A DNA stretch of 26,706 nt from Candidatus Helarchaeota archaeon. Its GTDB lineage: Archaea > Asgardarchaeota > Lokiarchaeia > Helarchaeales > HEL-GB-A. The stretch is from the NCBI GenBank assembly GCA_016840125.1, contig JAEOSY010000420.1, positions 1 to 26,706 on the forward strand, read 5' to 3'. Made by a program: the position numbers and the translations under genes. This document shows positions 1-7,958 of the stretch, piece by piece. Every line of letters begins with the position of its first letter. Within the stretch, counting starts at the first letter, position 1. The notes under the pieces are model-generated. The model saw nothing but the letters and a program-made list of their open reading frames with translations. It made no database searches and was not told the DNA's origin.

Positions 1-11
1 CCTAAACCCAG

Positions 12-209
12 TTAGTTATATAATACTAGACGAAACTGCCACAGTACAACAGCCCAGTCTCGCACGAAATCTTCTACCACCTGACCGAAGTACCCGTACC
101 CTGCAAGACCTATCAGGATAACAAAAACGATCAAAGTGATGATAACTATTATAATTCCTAAATTCTCATTTTCCTTCCACATAACCCCGTCATCCTTCTT
201 ATTCTCCAT
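12..209 (-). CDS. small single-pass membrane protein, unknown function
   Basis: A 65-residue protein with a charged N-terminus (residues 1-17, rich in K, D and E) followed by one strongly hydrophobic stretch at about residues 18-40, consistent with a single membrane helix. A short amphipathic C-terminus with aromatic residues follows. The ATG at 209 has no clear Shine-Dalgarno sequence. Residue 10 is also an ATG, preceded by a GGGGTT run, so the protein may start at 182. I recognise no family. The reading frame keeps a clean hydrophobic pattern, which argues for a real gene over the overlapping plus-strand frame. Confidence is limited by its size and its position at the window edge. Confidence 0.5.
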   Translation of the reverse strand: MENKKDDGVMWKENENLGIIIVIITLIVFVILIGLAGYGYFGQVVEDFVRDWAVVLWQFRLVLYN

Positions 210-597
210 ATCTTATTCAGTCCATCGAAACGCTCCTTATCTTACTCTTGACGCCTCCTTACGCCACAAATATCTGCCCGCACCCTGCACCCCCGTCGGT
301 CCGGAGTTTGCGCAAATCGTGATGTTTTTTGATCTTTCTTTCTAATTAAAGTTATTTTGAGATAAACTTTTCTAACTATCATTATTTTCTAATAACTTAA
401 TAAGTTTTACTAAAGAGTGTGTAATACTTACATAATAAAAAATTAGTTGTGATCTTTTACGATAAAACACGATAAATTCATTCAAATAAAATTAATTTTA
501 AAAAATTGAATTGGAAGCATTAAAAAGACTTATAGCTATATTGAAATCACAATAATTCATCATAATCTTTGTACTTTATTTGAAGGAGAAGTAAGAA
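210..597. other. intergenic region with a GC-rich patch and a short direct repeat
   Basis: This 388-base gap separates two divergent small genes. Most of it is very AT-rich, but about 245-325 is clearly GC-rich, with runs such as gcccgcaccctgcacccccg. ACGATAAA occurs twice, at 459-466 and 469-476, exactly 10 bases apart. No tRNA, protein gene or known RNA was recognised. Confidence 0.5.
583..588 (+). promoter_or_regulatory. Shine-Dalgarno sequence AAGGAG
   Basis: AAGGAG sits 9 bases upstream of the ATG at 598 and fixes the start of the following 99-residue protein. Confidence 0.75.
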
Positions 598-897
598 ATG
601 GTTTTAGATACCGTCATTTTAAAATCAATTGGGGGCTCGACTTCAATGGGTTTCGATGTCAACCTTGATTTGTTGACCGTGATAGGGGCTGGAGTTGAGG
701 ATCTTGTCCAATTTGAGATAATTAGAGTAAAAAAGCCAGATGGTCAAGTGAGGGAAATTAAATTTACACAAACCAAGAAGATCACTAAACAAAATAAAAT
801 AATAATTAAGGCAACATACGTGAAAGGGTTGAATTTAGAAGAGGGGGATATACTAGATATTGATTATATTCAAAAAATCGAAGCATCTGATGAATAA
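598..897 (+). CDS. small beta-strand-rich protein, unknown function
   Basis: A 99-residue soluble protein with a good Shine-Dalgarno sequence (AAGGAG at 583-588). The pattern alternates hydrophobic and charged residues in short blocks and ends in a run of the type 'V.GLNLEEGDILDI'. That last element resembles the strand-turn-strand seen in swapped-hairpin or AbrB-like domains, but no family is recognised. There is no signal peptide, membrane helix or cysteine motif. It stands alone: the divergent neighbour is the small membrane protein at 12-209 and the convergent neighbour is the large TPR gene. The frame and ribosome-binding site support a real gene; the function is unknown. Confidence 0.7.
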   Translation: MVLDTVILKSIGGSTSMGFDVNLDLLTVIGAGVEDLVQFEIIRVKKPDGQVREIKFTQTKKITKQNKIIIKATYVKGLNLEEGDILDIDYIQKIEASDE

Positions 898-998
898 AAA
901 AACGTTTCAGATGAAATGGTGTCAACTTCATTTGCCATTTCCGGATCCAGTACTAAAGCAGTTTACCCCCTAGCACTACTCCCATCCTGTTACTGGCT

Positions 999-3218
999 TT
1001 AGCAGGCTTCCTGTCCACGAGCGAATGCGAGACTTTTTTGGTACTCTTTCTTGTGAGGGGCAAGTTCAACGGCTTTCTCATAATACCGAATGGCCGTTGT
1101 GCGCTCTCCTTTATCCTGCCAATAATTCCCTAATTTATTGTATCCTTCGGCGTAATTCGGGTCTTCTGTAATTGCAATTTTCCAACAATTAAAGGCTTCC
1201 TCGACTTCACCCTTAGCATAATAGGTAACGGCAAGCTTGTTCCATACCTTCGGATCACTTCTTTTAATTTTCACAGCTTTTTGAAACGCGTCTATTGCTT
1301 TATCATATTTTCTCCTGCGCCCATACACCATTCCCAGTTGCACCCACCCCTCAAGTAGATTTGGATCTTTTTTCACTACTTTTTTGAGGCAACCAATCGC
1401 TTCCTTTAATTTGCCCCTAATACTTAACTTATTAGCTCGGTCAAGCAATATGAGGCTTTTGGGATCCTTTGGAACTGGAGGTTGTAGTTTCACTTTTGCT
1501 TTTTTCAGGAGGGCTAATGCTTTAACATTCCCCGGGTCTTGATGCAAAACTAACTCGCATTTCTTGATGGCTTCGCGAGTATTATTATAAACAATATTTT
1601 TTTCAGCCTCATTGAGGATGAAGTTGAAATCTTTTTTGAATCCCGCCTCTAATATGGGACTGCTTAAATTATCAATGTTAGCAAGAAGCCATGGATCAAT
1701 TTGACGCATATTTACTCTGAGTATCTCCAGATGGGATTTCATTTTCCTTTTTTCAGGTTTTGAAACAGGTTGGGTTGGGTATGGCGTTTCGGGAGATTGT
1801 TGAAACTCAATTGATTTGATATGGCACGCAATGGCATTTTCCTTATCTCCTATACGGTCATAAGCGAGACCGAGGCTGCGCCAAATCTGACTTCTGTTGT
1901 TTGGTGGGGCGAGTGAGGTTGCATATTTATAACATTCTACCGCTTTTTGATAATCCGATAGCTTTCCATAGCAGACCCCTAAATTATAAAAGACTTTAAA
2001 ATGCGATGGATACCGTGCTAAAATTTTTTTGTAATCCACAATCGCAGCTGAAATATCCCCTCGCCTAAGTTTGTCTTTTCCTGTATTTTCTAGGTAAGCC
2101 AACTCGATATTATCCCAATATTTCCAAACTATCGAATTCCTCCAATCCGGAGATGCCTTCTCTATAAGCTCTGTGGCGGTATCATGGGATTTTAAGGCGT
2201 TCTCAAATTCTTTATGATGATAATACATTCCCCGAAGGTTTAGCCACCATATAGGCTGGGCTGGTTCAAGTTCAGTTGCCTCTTTCGAACAAGCAAGGGC
2301 CAAATCTTTCCAACGCTTTGCCCCACAAAATTCTGTAAGATCCTCCCACGATTCAAATAATTCACTTATTCTCAGGGGATGAACAGTTACAGGTATTGTA
2401 CATGATGCAATGAATTCATCAACGTTTGTGAATAAAATCCCAAGATTACACCAAGCTAGAGCTTTTATAAAATTCGAAGCGGAACTTTCAATAACACCCC
2501 GAAAGTAGCTTAATGCCTCCCAATAAAATTGGTATCTATTGATGGTCTCTTGACCCGACGAAGTAACCAGCATTACAGGAATTTTCTCTATCTGTAAATA
2601 AGCTCTTAAGAACGCTTCGGACATAAAAAGTTGCATATAGCAAGTCCCAAGATTCAACATCCCCCATTGGTTTGAGGGATCAATTTTAAGCACTTCTCGA
2701 AATTTTTTCATGGCGGTAGATACCTGTCCCGCACTTAAATCCTGCAATCCCCGTTCATTCAAAATAGTAATTTGTGATAGTTTATCTTTTTTTTCAGGTT
2801 TTGATAATTCCGGGAGGGTAATACCATTATCGCCACCAGTTTTTCTAAGAGCTCTTTCTCTTCGTAGATGTTCAATATACGCTTTCACTTTCTCCAAAGA
2901 GTCTAATTTGTAGTAGGTTTTAATATGGATGACCTTTTGATGAATCAGAAGTGCTGTTTCCATTTTAGTTTGTGAAATATCACTACATGTATAAAAATAG
3001 CCTACTCTTTTATTTTTCAATTTACATGTACTCTCTATCATGGAGGGACGCATCTGCTCTATTATATTCCTGCCAGGTCCCAAAGCCATATCATAATGCC
3101 CGCATAATCCACAGATTCTCACCTCTTCTTCTAAAACCTCTCTGAGCTCCTTATCAACTTTTTTGATATCCTCTTCTGAATACTCCTTTTCTATTTTCTT
3201 AGATTCTTTATCGGTCAA
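999..3218 (-). CDS. large TPR-repeat protein with N-terminal cysteine cluster
   Basis: A 739-residue soluble protein. Residues about 150-740 are packed with tetratricopeptide repeats, seen as repeated patterns such as 'A...F..A....P....W..LG..Y...G....A...Y..A'. The last three repeats (about 610-730) are the most regular. A central stretch (about 480-550) is less repetitive. The first 80 residues differ: they carry C36, C39, C65 and C78, possibly a metal-binding knuckle, and end in an aromatic-rich segment. The start is a TTG at 3218 with an AGGTAG sequence about 8 bases upstream; an ATG just upstream at 3234 is out of frame and closes at once. TPR arrays are protein-binding scaffolds, so a role in assembling a complex is likely, but the partner cannot be read from context. 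Confidence 0.85.
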   Translation of the reverse strand: MTDKESKKIEKEYSEEDIKKVDKELREVLEEEVRICGLCGHYDMALGPGRNIIEQMRPSMIESTCKLKNKRVGYFYTCSDISQTKMETALLIHQKVIHIKTYYKLDSLEKVKAYIEHLRRERALRKTGGDNGITLPELSKPEKKDKLSQITILNERGLQDLSAGQVSTAMKKFREVLKIDPSNQWGMLNLGTCYMQLFMSEAFLRAYLQIEKIPVMLVTSSGQETINRYQFYWEALSYFRGVIESSASNFIKALAWCNLGILFTNVDEFIASCTIPVTVHPLRISELFESWEDLTEFCGAKRWKDLALACSKEATELEPAQPIWWLNLRGMYYHHKEFENALKSHDTATELIEKASPDWRNSIVWKYWDNIELAYLENTGKDKLRRGDISAAIVDYKKILARYPSHFKVFYNLGVCYGKLSDYQKAVECYKYATSLAPPNNRSQIWRSLGLAYDRIGDKENAIACHIKSIEFQQSPETPYPTQPVSKPEKRKMKSHLEILRVNMRQIDPWLLANIDNLSSPILEAGFKKDFNFILNEAEKNIVYNNTREAIKKCELVLHQDPGNVKALALLKKAKVKLQPPVPKDPKSLILLDRANKLSIRGKLKEAIGCLKKVVKKDPNLLEGWVQLGMVYGRRRKYDKAIDAFQKAVKIKRSDPKVWNKLAVTYYAKGEVEEAFNCWKIAITEDPNYAEGYNKLGNYWQDKGERTTAIRYYEKAVELAPHKKEYQKSLAFARGQEAC

Positions 3219-3335
3219 TAAATCTACCTGCCATATATTTACTAAATTATACCTTGCCCTTGGCGGGCGTTACCTTTCTTGCGCATAAGGAAGGAATCTT
3301 CGGATGTTCGCACATCAGCAAAGGGCGAATGTCCT
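3219..3335. repeat. imperfect hairpins between TPR and membrane-protein genes
   Basis: GGATGTTCGC and GCGAATGTCC (about 3302-3331) form a 7-of-10 inverted repeat, and AAAGG/CCTTT pairs within the same stretch. The element lies just downstream of the membrane-protein stop codon, so it could act as a terminator or as part of the TPR gene promoter region. Confidence 0.3.
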
Positions 3336-4112
3336 TTAGTCGACTAATTTAACCATCTTTAAGGGTTCTAGGAACTTTTTGTAATATATCATCTTCCGCA
3401 CACTCCAAATCAACAGGTAGGTGCCAATGAGGAAGCTGAGAAATCCTGCGAGATGATTCAAATGTAGTGGTGAAGTCCTGAAGAAAAAATCACCAAGAAC
3501 CGTGACACCTGAAATCATTGTTGTAAATGACAAAAATGCTAAAACCATATAAGCGTAATAAAAGGCAAAACCACGCATTTCACCTTTTTTGTCATGCAGC
3601 TTATATTTTTCCTCATGGGCAAACCCCCAAAGTGAGAAGATAAATAGAATCATCCCAAAACTAATCAACGTAAGTCCATTCCAGTTAATTTTCATACTAC
3701 CATTAAACATGAGCGTCACGAGGGGTAGAAGGAGAAAAATCGGACCCAATATCCCAAAGCCGGATCCAAATAAATACAGAAGAATTCGCCCCCACCGTAA
3801 TTTGCGGATGGCATCAGCGCCGTAAACCTCCGAGAGCATGAATAATACAATTTCACCCGCAATGAGAAGAAAATAGACGAAGGTCAACACAAAAAACTCG
3901 ATCAATTGGAAGAGCGTCCCACAAAAGTATCCAACGGACAGAGGAATGAACAACCCTCCGAACCTAATTTTGTAGCTCAGGGGGATTCGACGGACCTTCC
4001 AAAATTTGCTATATAAGAAAGTGAAGAGACCAAAGGCATGCCCTATTACAATTAAGGTGAGAATGTCTGAGGTGCCCAACACCAACCATGATCTCCTCAG
4101 GTTATAAATCAA
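3336..4112 (-). CDS. multi-pass integral membrane protein, unknown function
   Basis: A 258-residue protein with about seven hydrophobic segments, at roughly residues 13-33, 47-66, 68-90, 108-132, 143-163, 183-207 and 218-238, and a short basic C-terminal tail. Loops contain few conserved-looking polar residues, so no enzyme or transporter family is evident. The first in-frame start is a TTG at 4112, but its AAGGAAGGA sequence lies only one base away. A second Shine-Dalgarno (GAGGAG, about 4092-4097) is well placed for the TTG at 4085 or the GTG at 4082, so the true protein may be about 248 residues. The gene lies upstream of the TPR gene on the same strand, 117 bases away; co-function is only a guess. 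Confidence 0.8.
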   Translation of the reverse strand: MIYNLRRSWLVLGTSDILTLIVIGHAFGLFTFLYSKFWKVRRIPLSYKIRFGGLFIPLSVGYFCGTLFQLIEFFVLTFVYFLLIAGEIVLFMLSEVYGADAIRKLRWGRILLYLFGSGFGILGPIFLLLPLVTLMFNGSMKINWNGLTLISFGMILFIFSLWGFAHEEKYKLHDKKGEMRGFAFYYAYMVLAFLSFTTMISGVTVLGDFFFRTSPLHLNHLAGFLSFLIGTYLLIWSVRKMIYYKKFLEPLKMVKLVD

Positions 4113-4501
4113 ATCCTTCCTTTAAAAAGTTGTGGGGGTCAAAGTAGAGCCCGGAACAAATGCTGTAAGTGCATTCTCAAGATTAAGTGTTACGCGGTAC
4201 GAAGTTAAATTAACCCTTAGTTAATGAGAATTTGTTATCTTATAAATATCCATGAAATGAGGTTATCTTGGAAAATTAGCGTCTTATTCTAGTTTTTTAT
4301 ATGAATTAATCTTTACTAATTTCCCCAGGGTTCGCAGATACTCATAGAAATCCTTGCTATCGAAAGGTTCAAGGGGGACTGCCTCGAGTCATGATATAAT
4401 GCCGAATGATACTAATCGAAAGATTAACCTAAGGATTCGCTATGATGAGACGGTGGACATCTATGATAGACGTTACCAAGAGATTTCTATAAGTAAATGT
4501 G
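4113..4501. other. intergenic region, no gene recognised
   Basis: This 389-base gap separates the minus-strand membrane-protein gene from the minus-strand Mut7-C gene. It has several in-frame stops on all frames and no convincing ribosome-binding site. The only structure I see is a perfect 6-base inverted repeat, ATTAAC/GTTAAT, at 4209-4225 with a 5-base loop. A GGTTCAAG string near 4366 is not part of any tRNA-like fold. Confidence 0.5.
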
Positions 4502-4993
4502 TTATTCATCTTTTTTCTCATTGATTTTCCCTTTAATTTGTTCACAAACCGCAGTAATTTGAATCCAATGAGGGCCTTGGTAGTAAAATTTCCCACACCT
4601 TTCTCTACTACATATCCAATATTCATCGAACGTGGCAAATGTTTTTTCTGGGAGTTTTCCTGTTACTTTTTCTTTAGGAATTGGGATAATTATAGCATTA
4701 CATGTGGTACAACGAGAATCTGAAGGATCTAAGTTTAATTCTAACTCCAGATTCAAGAAAATGTTTGTAAGTTGAGCGATATGCGACTTTTCTATGATTA
4801 GAAAACTAGGTATTGTTCGTTTCGTTGCTTGATGATGCAGCTCAACATCACGGGTTAGTAGGACTCGATTCTCTTCCGAAGATATTCTTAGTAGCTCTGG
4901 ATCGGAATATGTATTGCTGTAAAGAGTATCATACCCAAATAATCTTAAAAAACGAGCAGTTCGCCCCAACATTGCATCGCAAATAAAATTCAA
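4502..4993 (-). CDS. Mut7-C RNase domain protein (PIN-like fold with zinc ribbon)
   Basis: A 163-residue protein matching the whole length of the Mut7-C (DUF82) family. The N-terminal half has the PIN-like acidic positions: D6 in 'FICDAMLGR..RFLRLFGYDT', D31 in 'YSDPELL', and D49 in 'VLLTRD'. The C-terminal half has a zinc ribbon, C95/C98 and C128/C133. The family is predicted to be a metal-dependent ribonuclease; activity is inferred from the motifs. The start is a TTG at 4993 with GGAG 9 bases upstream; the nearby ATG is out of frame. It is the last gene of a four-gene minus-strand operon, 13 bases after the amidohydrolase gene. Confidence 0.88.
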   Translation of the reverse strand: MNFICDAMLGRTARFLRLFGYDTLYSNTYSDPELLRISSEENRVLLTRDVELHHQATKRTIPSFLIIEKSHIAQLTNIFLNLELELNLDPSDSRCTTCNAIIIPIPKEKVTGKLPEKTFATFDEYWICSRERCGKFYYQGPHWIQITAVCEQIKGKINEKKDE

Positions 4994-5006
4994 ATAACAT
5001 AGCTCC

Positions 5007-6392
5007 TTAATCTAAGCGTCTAATAATATTTCCTGCCCCTTTAGACGCAACAATATTCCCTTCATTCATTATTATTTTCCCATTTACAATTGTCATTATT
5101 GGAATACCTTTTACCTTTCGCCCATTAAATGGTGAAAATTTCGCCTTTGAATGAAATTCTGATGCGTCGATTTCTTGCTGGCCTTTTAAATCAATAATTG
5201 TTAAATCTGCGTCAAATCCAACGGCAATTTTTCCTTTTGAAGAGGTTTTTAAGAATTTAGCAGGATTCTCAGATACTAATTTTATCAATTTCTGAAGTGA
5301 AATTCTTCCTGAATGCATAGCAGTGAATAATAACGGTAAAAATGTTTCAAATCCTGGTATTCCATTTGCAGCTCTGGAAAAATCACATTCTTTTTCTGAG
5401 AGCATGTGAGGCGCATGGTCAGTCGCAATCATATCAATTATTTCATCATTGAGGCCTTTCCAAAGAGTATCTAAATGATCTGAAGTCCTTAATGGAGGAA
5501 GCATTTTTGCAAATGTTCCAAATTTTTTCAAATCATGTACAGATAGAAGAAGATGATGCGGTGTCACTTCAACCGTAATATTCTTACCCAGCTTTTTACT
5601 TCTGCGAATGATTTCCACTCCCGAGGATGTACTGACATGACAAACATGAATCTGAGCCCCTATAGGTTCATTTAATCCCAAAAAATACTCAATAGCATGT
5701 TCTTCAACCCTATCCGAATGAGATTTTAAGTACAACTCTTGAGGGGAAACCTTTGTTCCTTTTAAATCTCTAATTATTTTTTCAATATCTTCTTTTCTTT
5801 CCGCATGAACTAGTATCGGGATATTCATTTTTTGAATCTGATGAAGAAGATTTTGTAATGCCTCTTGACTATCAATGTCAAAATTACTCAATGATTTTGC
5901 TAGAAACAATTTAAATCCAAATATCCCCGAATTTTTAAAAGAGTTCATATCCTCCAACTTATTTGGAATCCCTGCATAAAAACCGACATTAACAAGGATA
6001 TCCTTTTGGGCTTTTTCCATCTTTCGTTCTAATAGATCCTTTGAAATTGTCGGGGGGTTTGTATTTGGCATATCAATGACAGTAGTGATACCTCCATTTG
6101 CGGCAGCAGAGGTCCCCGTATAAAAATCCTCTTTCGTCTTAAAATCTAAATCTCTTAAGTGTGCATGAATATCAATTGCTCCAGGAATCACCAAATTATT
6201 TTTTGCGTCTATTATCTTATCTGCAGATGGCATTTTAGATGATTTTCCAACTTGAGCGATCTTGTTACCCTCTATCGCTATTTCTCCTTCTACAACCTGT
6301 TGATTAAAGTAAATTCTTGCATTTTTTATAACAAGATCAACAGGTATCAACCCTTTCTCATTCATTAAATGGCTTCCAACTTGCCAAATCAT
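5007..6392 (-). CDS. pyrC: dihydroorotase-like cyclic amidohydrolase
   Basis: A 461-residue amidohydrolase of the type I dihydroorotase/allantoinase group. Metal and substrate signatures are intact: H76 and H78 with R80 in 'DIHAHLRD', the carbamylated-lysine position K161 in 'FGFKLF', H196 in 'VHAE', H252 in 'HVCHVST', and D325 in 'ATDHAPH'. The 'PPLR' substrate loop (about 299-302) and the 'MPNT' loop (108-111) fit dihydroorotase, which cyclises carbamoyl-aspartate in pyrimidine synthesis. Allantoinase or hydantoinase cannot be ruled out by sequence alone. The ATG at 6392 lacks a Shine-Dalgarno; M10 is an alternative start. It lies 15 bases after the four-CBS gene and 13 before the Mut7-C gene, so these are probably co-transcribed. 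Confidence 0.88.
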   Translation of the reverse strand: MIWQVGSHLMNEKGLIPVDLVIKNARIYFNQQVVEGEIAIEGNKIAQVGKSSKMPSADKIIDAKNNLVIPGAIDIHAHLRDLDFKTKEDFYTGTSAAANGGITTVIDMPNTNPPTISKDLLERKMEKAQKDILVNVGFYAGIPNKLEDMNSFKNSGIFGFKLFLAKSLSNFDIDSQEALQNLLHQIQKMNIPILVHAERKEDIEKIIRDLKGTKVSPQELYLKSHSDRVEEHAIEYFLGLNEPIGAQIHVCHVSTSSGVEIIRRSKKLGKNITVEVTPHHLLLSVHDLKKFGTFAKMLPPLRTSDHLDTLWKGLNDEIIDMIATDHAPHMLSEKECDFSRAANGIPGFETFLPLLFTAMHSGRISLQKLIKLVSENPAKFLKTSSKGKIAVGFDADLTIIDLKGQQEIDASEFHSKAKFSPFNGRKVKGIPIMTIVNGKIIMNEGNIVASKGAGNIIRRLD

Positions 6393-6407
6393 TTTTTTTT
6401 CTAATAA

Positions 6408-7217
6408 TTATTCTGTTTTAAACCCTCTTGCAACAAATCTTGTTAAATCCCCTTTGGTAATAATTCCAATTAAGGAACCTTTATCATTGACTATAGGAAG
6501 AGCCCTAACTCCCTTCTTTAACATCATAAGTGCAGCATCTGCTATTGATGAATCTGCTGTTAAATTTTCATTTAATGGCTTCATTGCATCTTGGACTAAA
6601 ATATGTCTTATTCTCTCCTCTTGATGCCTTGCAGGAACCGATTCTCTAAATTGTGCAAAGCTACGAGCTAGACTCCCCTCAGAAATTACACCCACAACAT
6701 TTCCCTCTTCCATAATCAATAAACTTCCGAATTTGTTATCAAACATAAGCTTCCTAGCATGAATTATTCTTTCATCTGCAGATATTTCAATTTCGACTTT
6801 TGACATCAATTTTCTTACATCAATGGTTGTGAATTTTGTGCAAAGTGAAATCAACTCATTTTGAGAAATAAACCCTGCTAAGTCGTTATTATCCACAACT
6901 GGAAGCCCACTAACTTTATAACGATCCATCAGCTCTGCAGCTTCCTCAACAGCCACGTCTGACTTAATTACCCTTGGATTATATGTCATCACTCCTGAAA
7001 CATGAATCCTTGAGGGACTTAATTGTTTTGATCTACTTGAACCCAAACGATCTGCAATATCACGTTCTGTAATCATTCCCACTAGCTTCTCATTATTTAC
7101 ACATAGTAGCATGGACAAATTATGCTTATTCATCAAATTTAAGGCGTCTGTGACAGATTGATTTTTATCAATAGTTAATTTTCTTATCTCACTTTGTAAA
7201 ATTTCTGTTACTTTCAA
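6408..7217 (-). CDS. four-CBS-domain protein
   Basis: A 269-residue protein made of two tandem CBS pairs (Bateman modules) with no other domain. Four CBS cores are visible by their 'G.I(T/S)..DL' type ends: 'VGMITERDIADRL' (about 46-58), 'AGFISQNELISL' (about 113-124), 'VGVISEGSLARS' (about 175-186) and 'IGIITKGDLTRF' (about 251-262). CBS pairs bind adenosine nucleotides or S-adenosylmethionine and gate partner proteins. The start is a TTG at 7217 with AAGGAG 9 bases upstream. The gene lies between the zinc-ribbon CBS gene (20-base gap) and the dihydroorotase gene (15-base gap), which suggests nucleotide-linked control, but no effector domain is present. Confidence 0.9.
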   Translation of the reverse strand: MKVTEILQSEIRKLTIDKNQSVTDALNLMNKHNLSMLLCVNNEKLVGMITERDIADRLGSSRSKQLSPSRIHVSGVMTYNPRVIKSDVAVEEAAELMDRYKVSGLPVVDNNDLAGFISQNELISLCTKFTTIDVRKLMSKVEIEISADERIIHARKLMFDNKFGSLLIMEEGNVVGVISEGSLARSFAQFRESVPARHQEERIRHILVQDAMKPLNENLTADSSIADAALMMLKKGVRALPIVNDKGSLIGIITKGDLTRFVARGFKTE

Positions 7218-7237
7218 GAATTTCTACTCCTTGTTAT

Positions 7238-7804
7238 CTAAAAATCTGATTCTTTTTCGGTAGTCTTGCAATTAGGACAAATGAATAATCCATCAATTTC
7301 GTCAAGCATATCGCTCCAATTCTCACATTGCTGGCAATATCCCGCTGAAAATTCCGTTTTATAGCTCTTTTTAACAGTATCTGCAATATCCTGTAAAACT
7401 TCTATCATATATGGTGCAATTTCAAGTATATCGCTTTGTGATATTATCCCAATCATAATTTGATTTTCCATAACTGCTAATCGCTTAATGTGCTGTGTAG
7501 CCATTTGATGCATTGCAGTTGTAAGTTTAATAGAAGGTGAAATTGATACTACTGGTGCTGACATAATTTCTTTACAGAACACTTCACTAGGCTTTTTGTT
7601 CTCAGCCACAACTCTGTTATTCATATCTCGTTCCGTAAGTATTCCAATAGGCTTTTCCTTGCTATTTGAATCAACGATTATTAGAGAGCCTATTTCATTC
7701 TCTCGCATTACTTTTGCGGCTTGTTGCGCTGATGCATCAGCAGGCAACACCTTTACTTCAGGATTCATAATATCCCGAACGAATAAGTCTTTTTGCTTAT
7801 CCAT
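7238..7804 (-). CDS. CBS-pair protein with C-terminal zinc ribbon
   Basis: A 188-residue protein. Residues 8-130 form one CBS pair, with the two cores ending in 'IGILTERDMNNRV' and 'IGIISQSDILEIA'. A helical linker follows, then a zinc ribbon with C157/C160 and C176/C179. The CBS-plus-ribbon arrangement is known in archaea and suggests that ligand binding is passed to a nucleic acid or protein partner. The ATG at 7804 has GGTGGA just upstream. It is the first gene of the operon running leftward through the four-CBS, dihydroorotase and Mut7-C genes. Upstream lies a 154-base gap with an inverted repeat (7877-7900). Confidence 0.88.
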   Translation of the reverse strand: MDKQKDLFVRDIMNPEVKVLPADASAQQAAKVMRENEIGSLIIVDSNSKEKPIGILTERDMNNRVVAENKKPSEVFCKEIMSAPVVSISPSIKLTTAMHQMATQHIKRLAVMENQIMIGIISQSDILEIAPYMIEVLQDIADTVKKSYKTEFSAGYCQQCENWSDMLDEIDGLFICPNCKTTEKESDF

Positions 7805-7876
7805 CGTTCCACCAGCATATGTTCGCTTTTGTACAACTTACTAAATGAACTTTTTTTTAAAATCATTTCGGTAAAT

Positions 7877-7900
7877 TTGTTATTTTAATAAGGATAACAA
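7877..7900. repeat. inverted repeat TTGTTAT/ATAACAA upstream of CBS operon
   Basis: TTGTTAT (7877-7883) and ATAACAA (7894-7900) form a perfect 7-base inverted repeat with a 10-base spacer; flanking AAAT/ATTT extends it with one bulged T. It lies in the only large gap upstream of the four-gene operon and downstream of the Rqc2-like gene, so it may be an operator or a terminator stem. Confidence 0.35.
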
Positions 7901-7958
7901 TTTCCCATAACTCCGAATTGTGTAAATGTTTGCTATAAGTTAAAATACGGAGAGGCAT

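Noticed and set aside
136..345. Plus-strand frame of 69 codons over the first small gene
   Set aside because: It overlaps the minus-strand membrane-protein frame, has no ribosome-binding site, and its sequence shows no domain-like pattern.
4360..4400. GGTTCAAG string as a tRNA T-loop
   Set aside because: Flanking bases do not form a T-stem, and no acceptor, D or anticodon arms are found.
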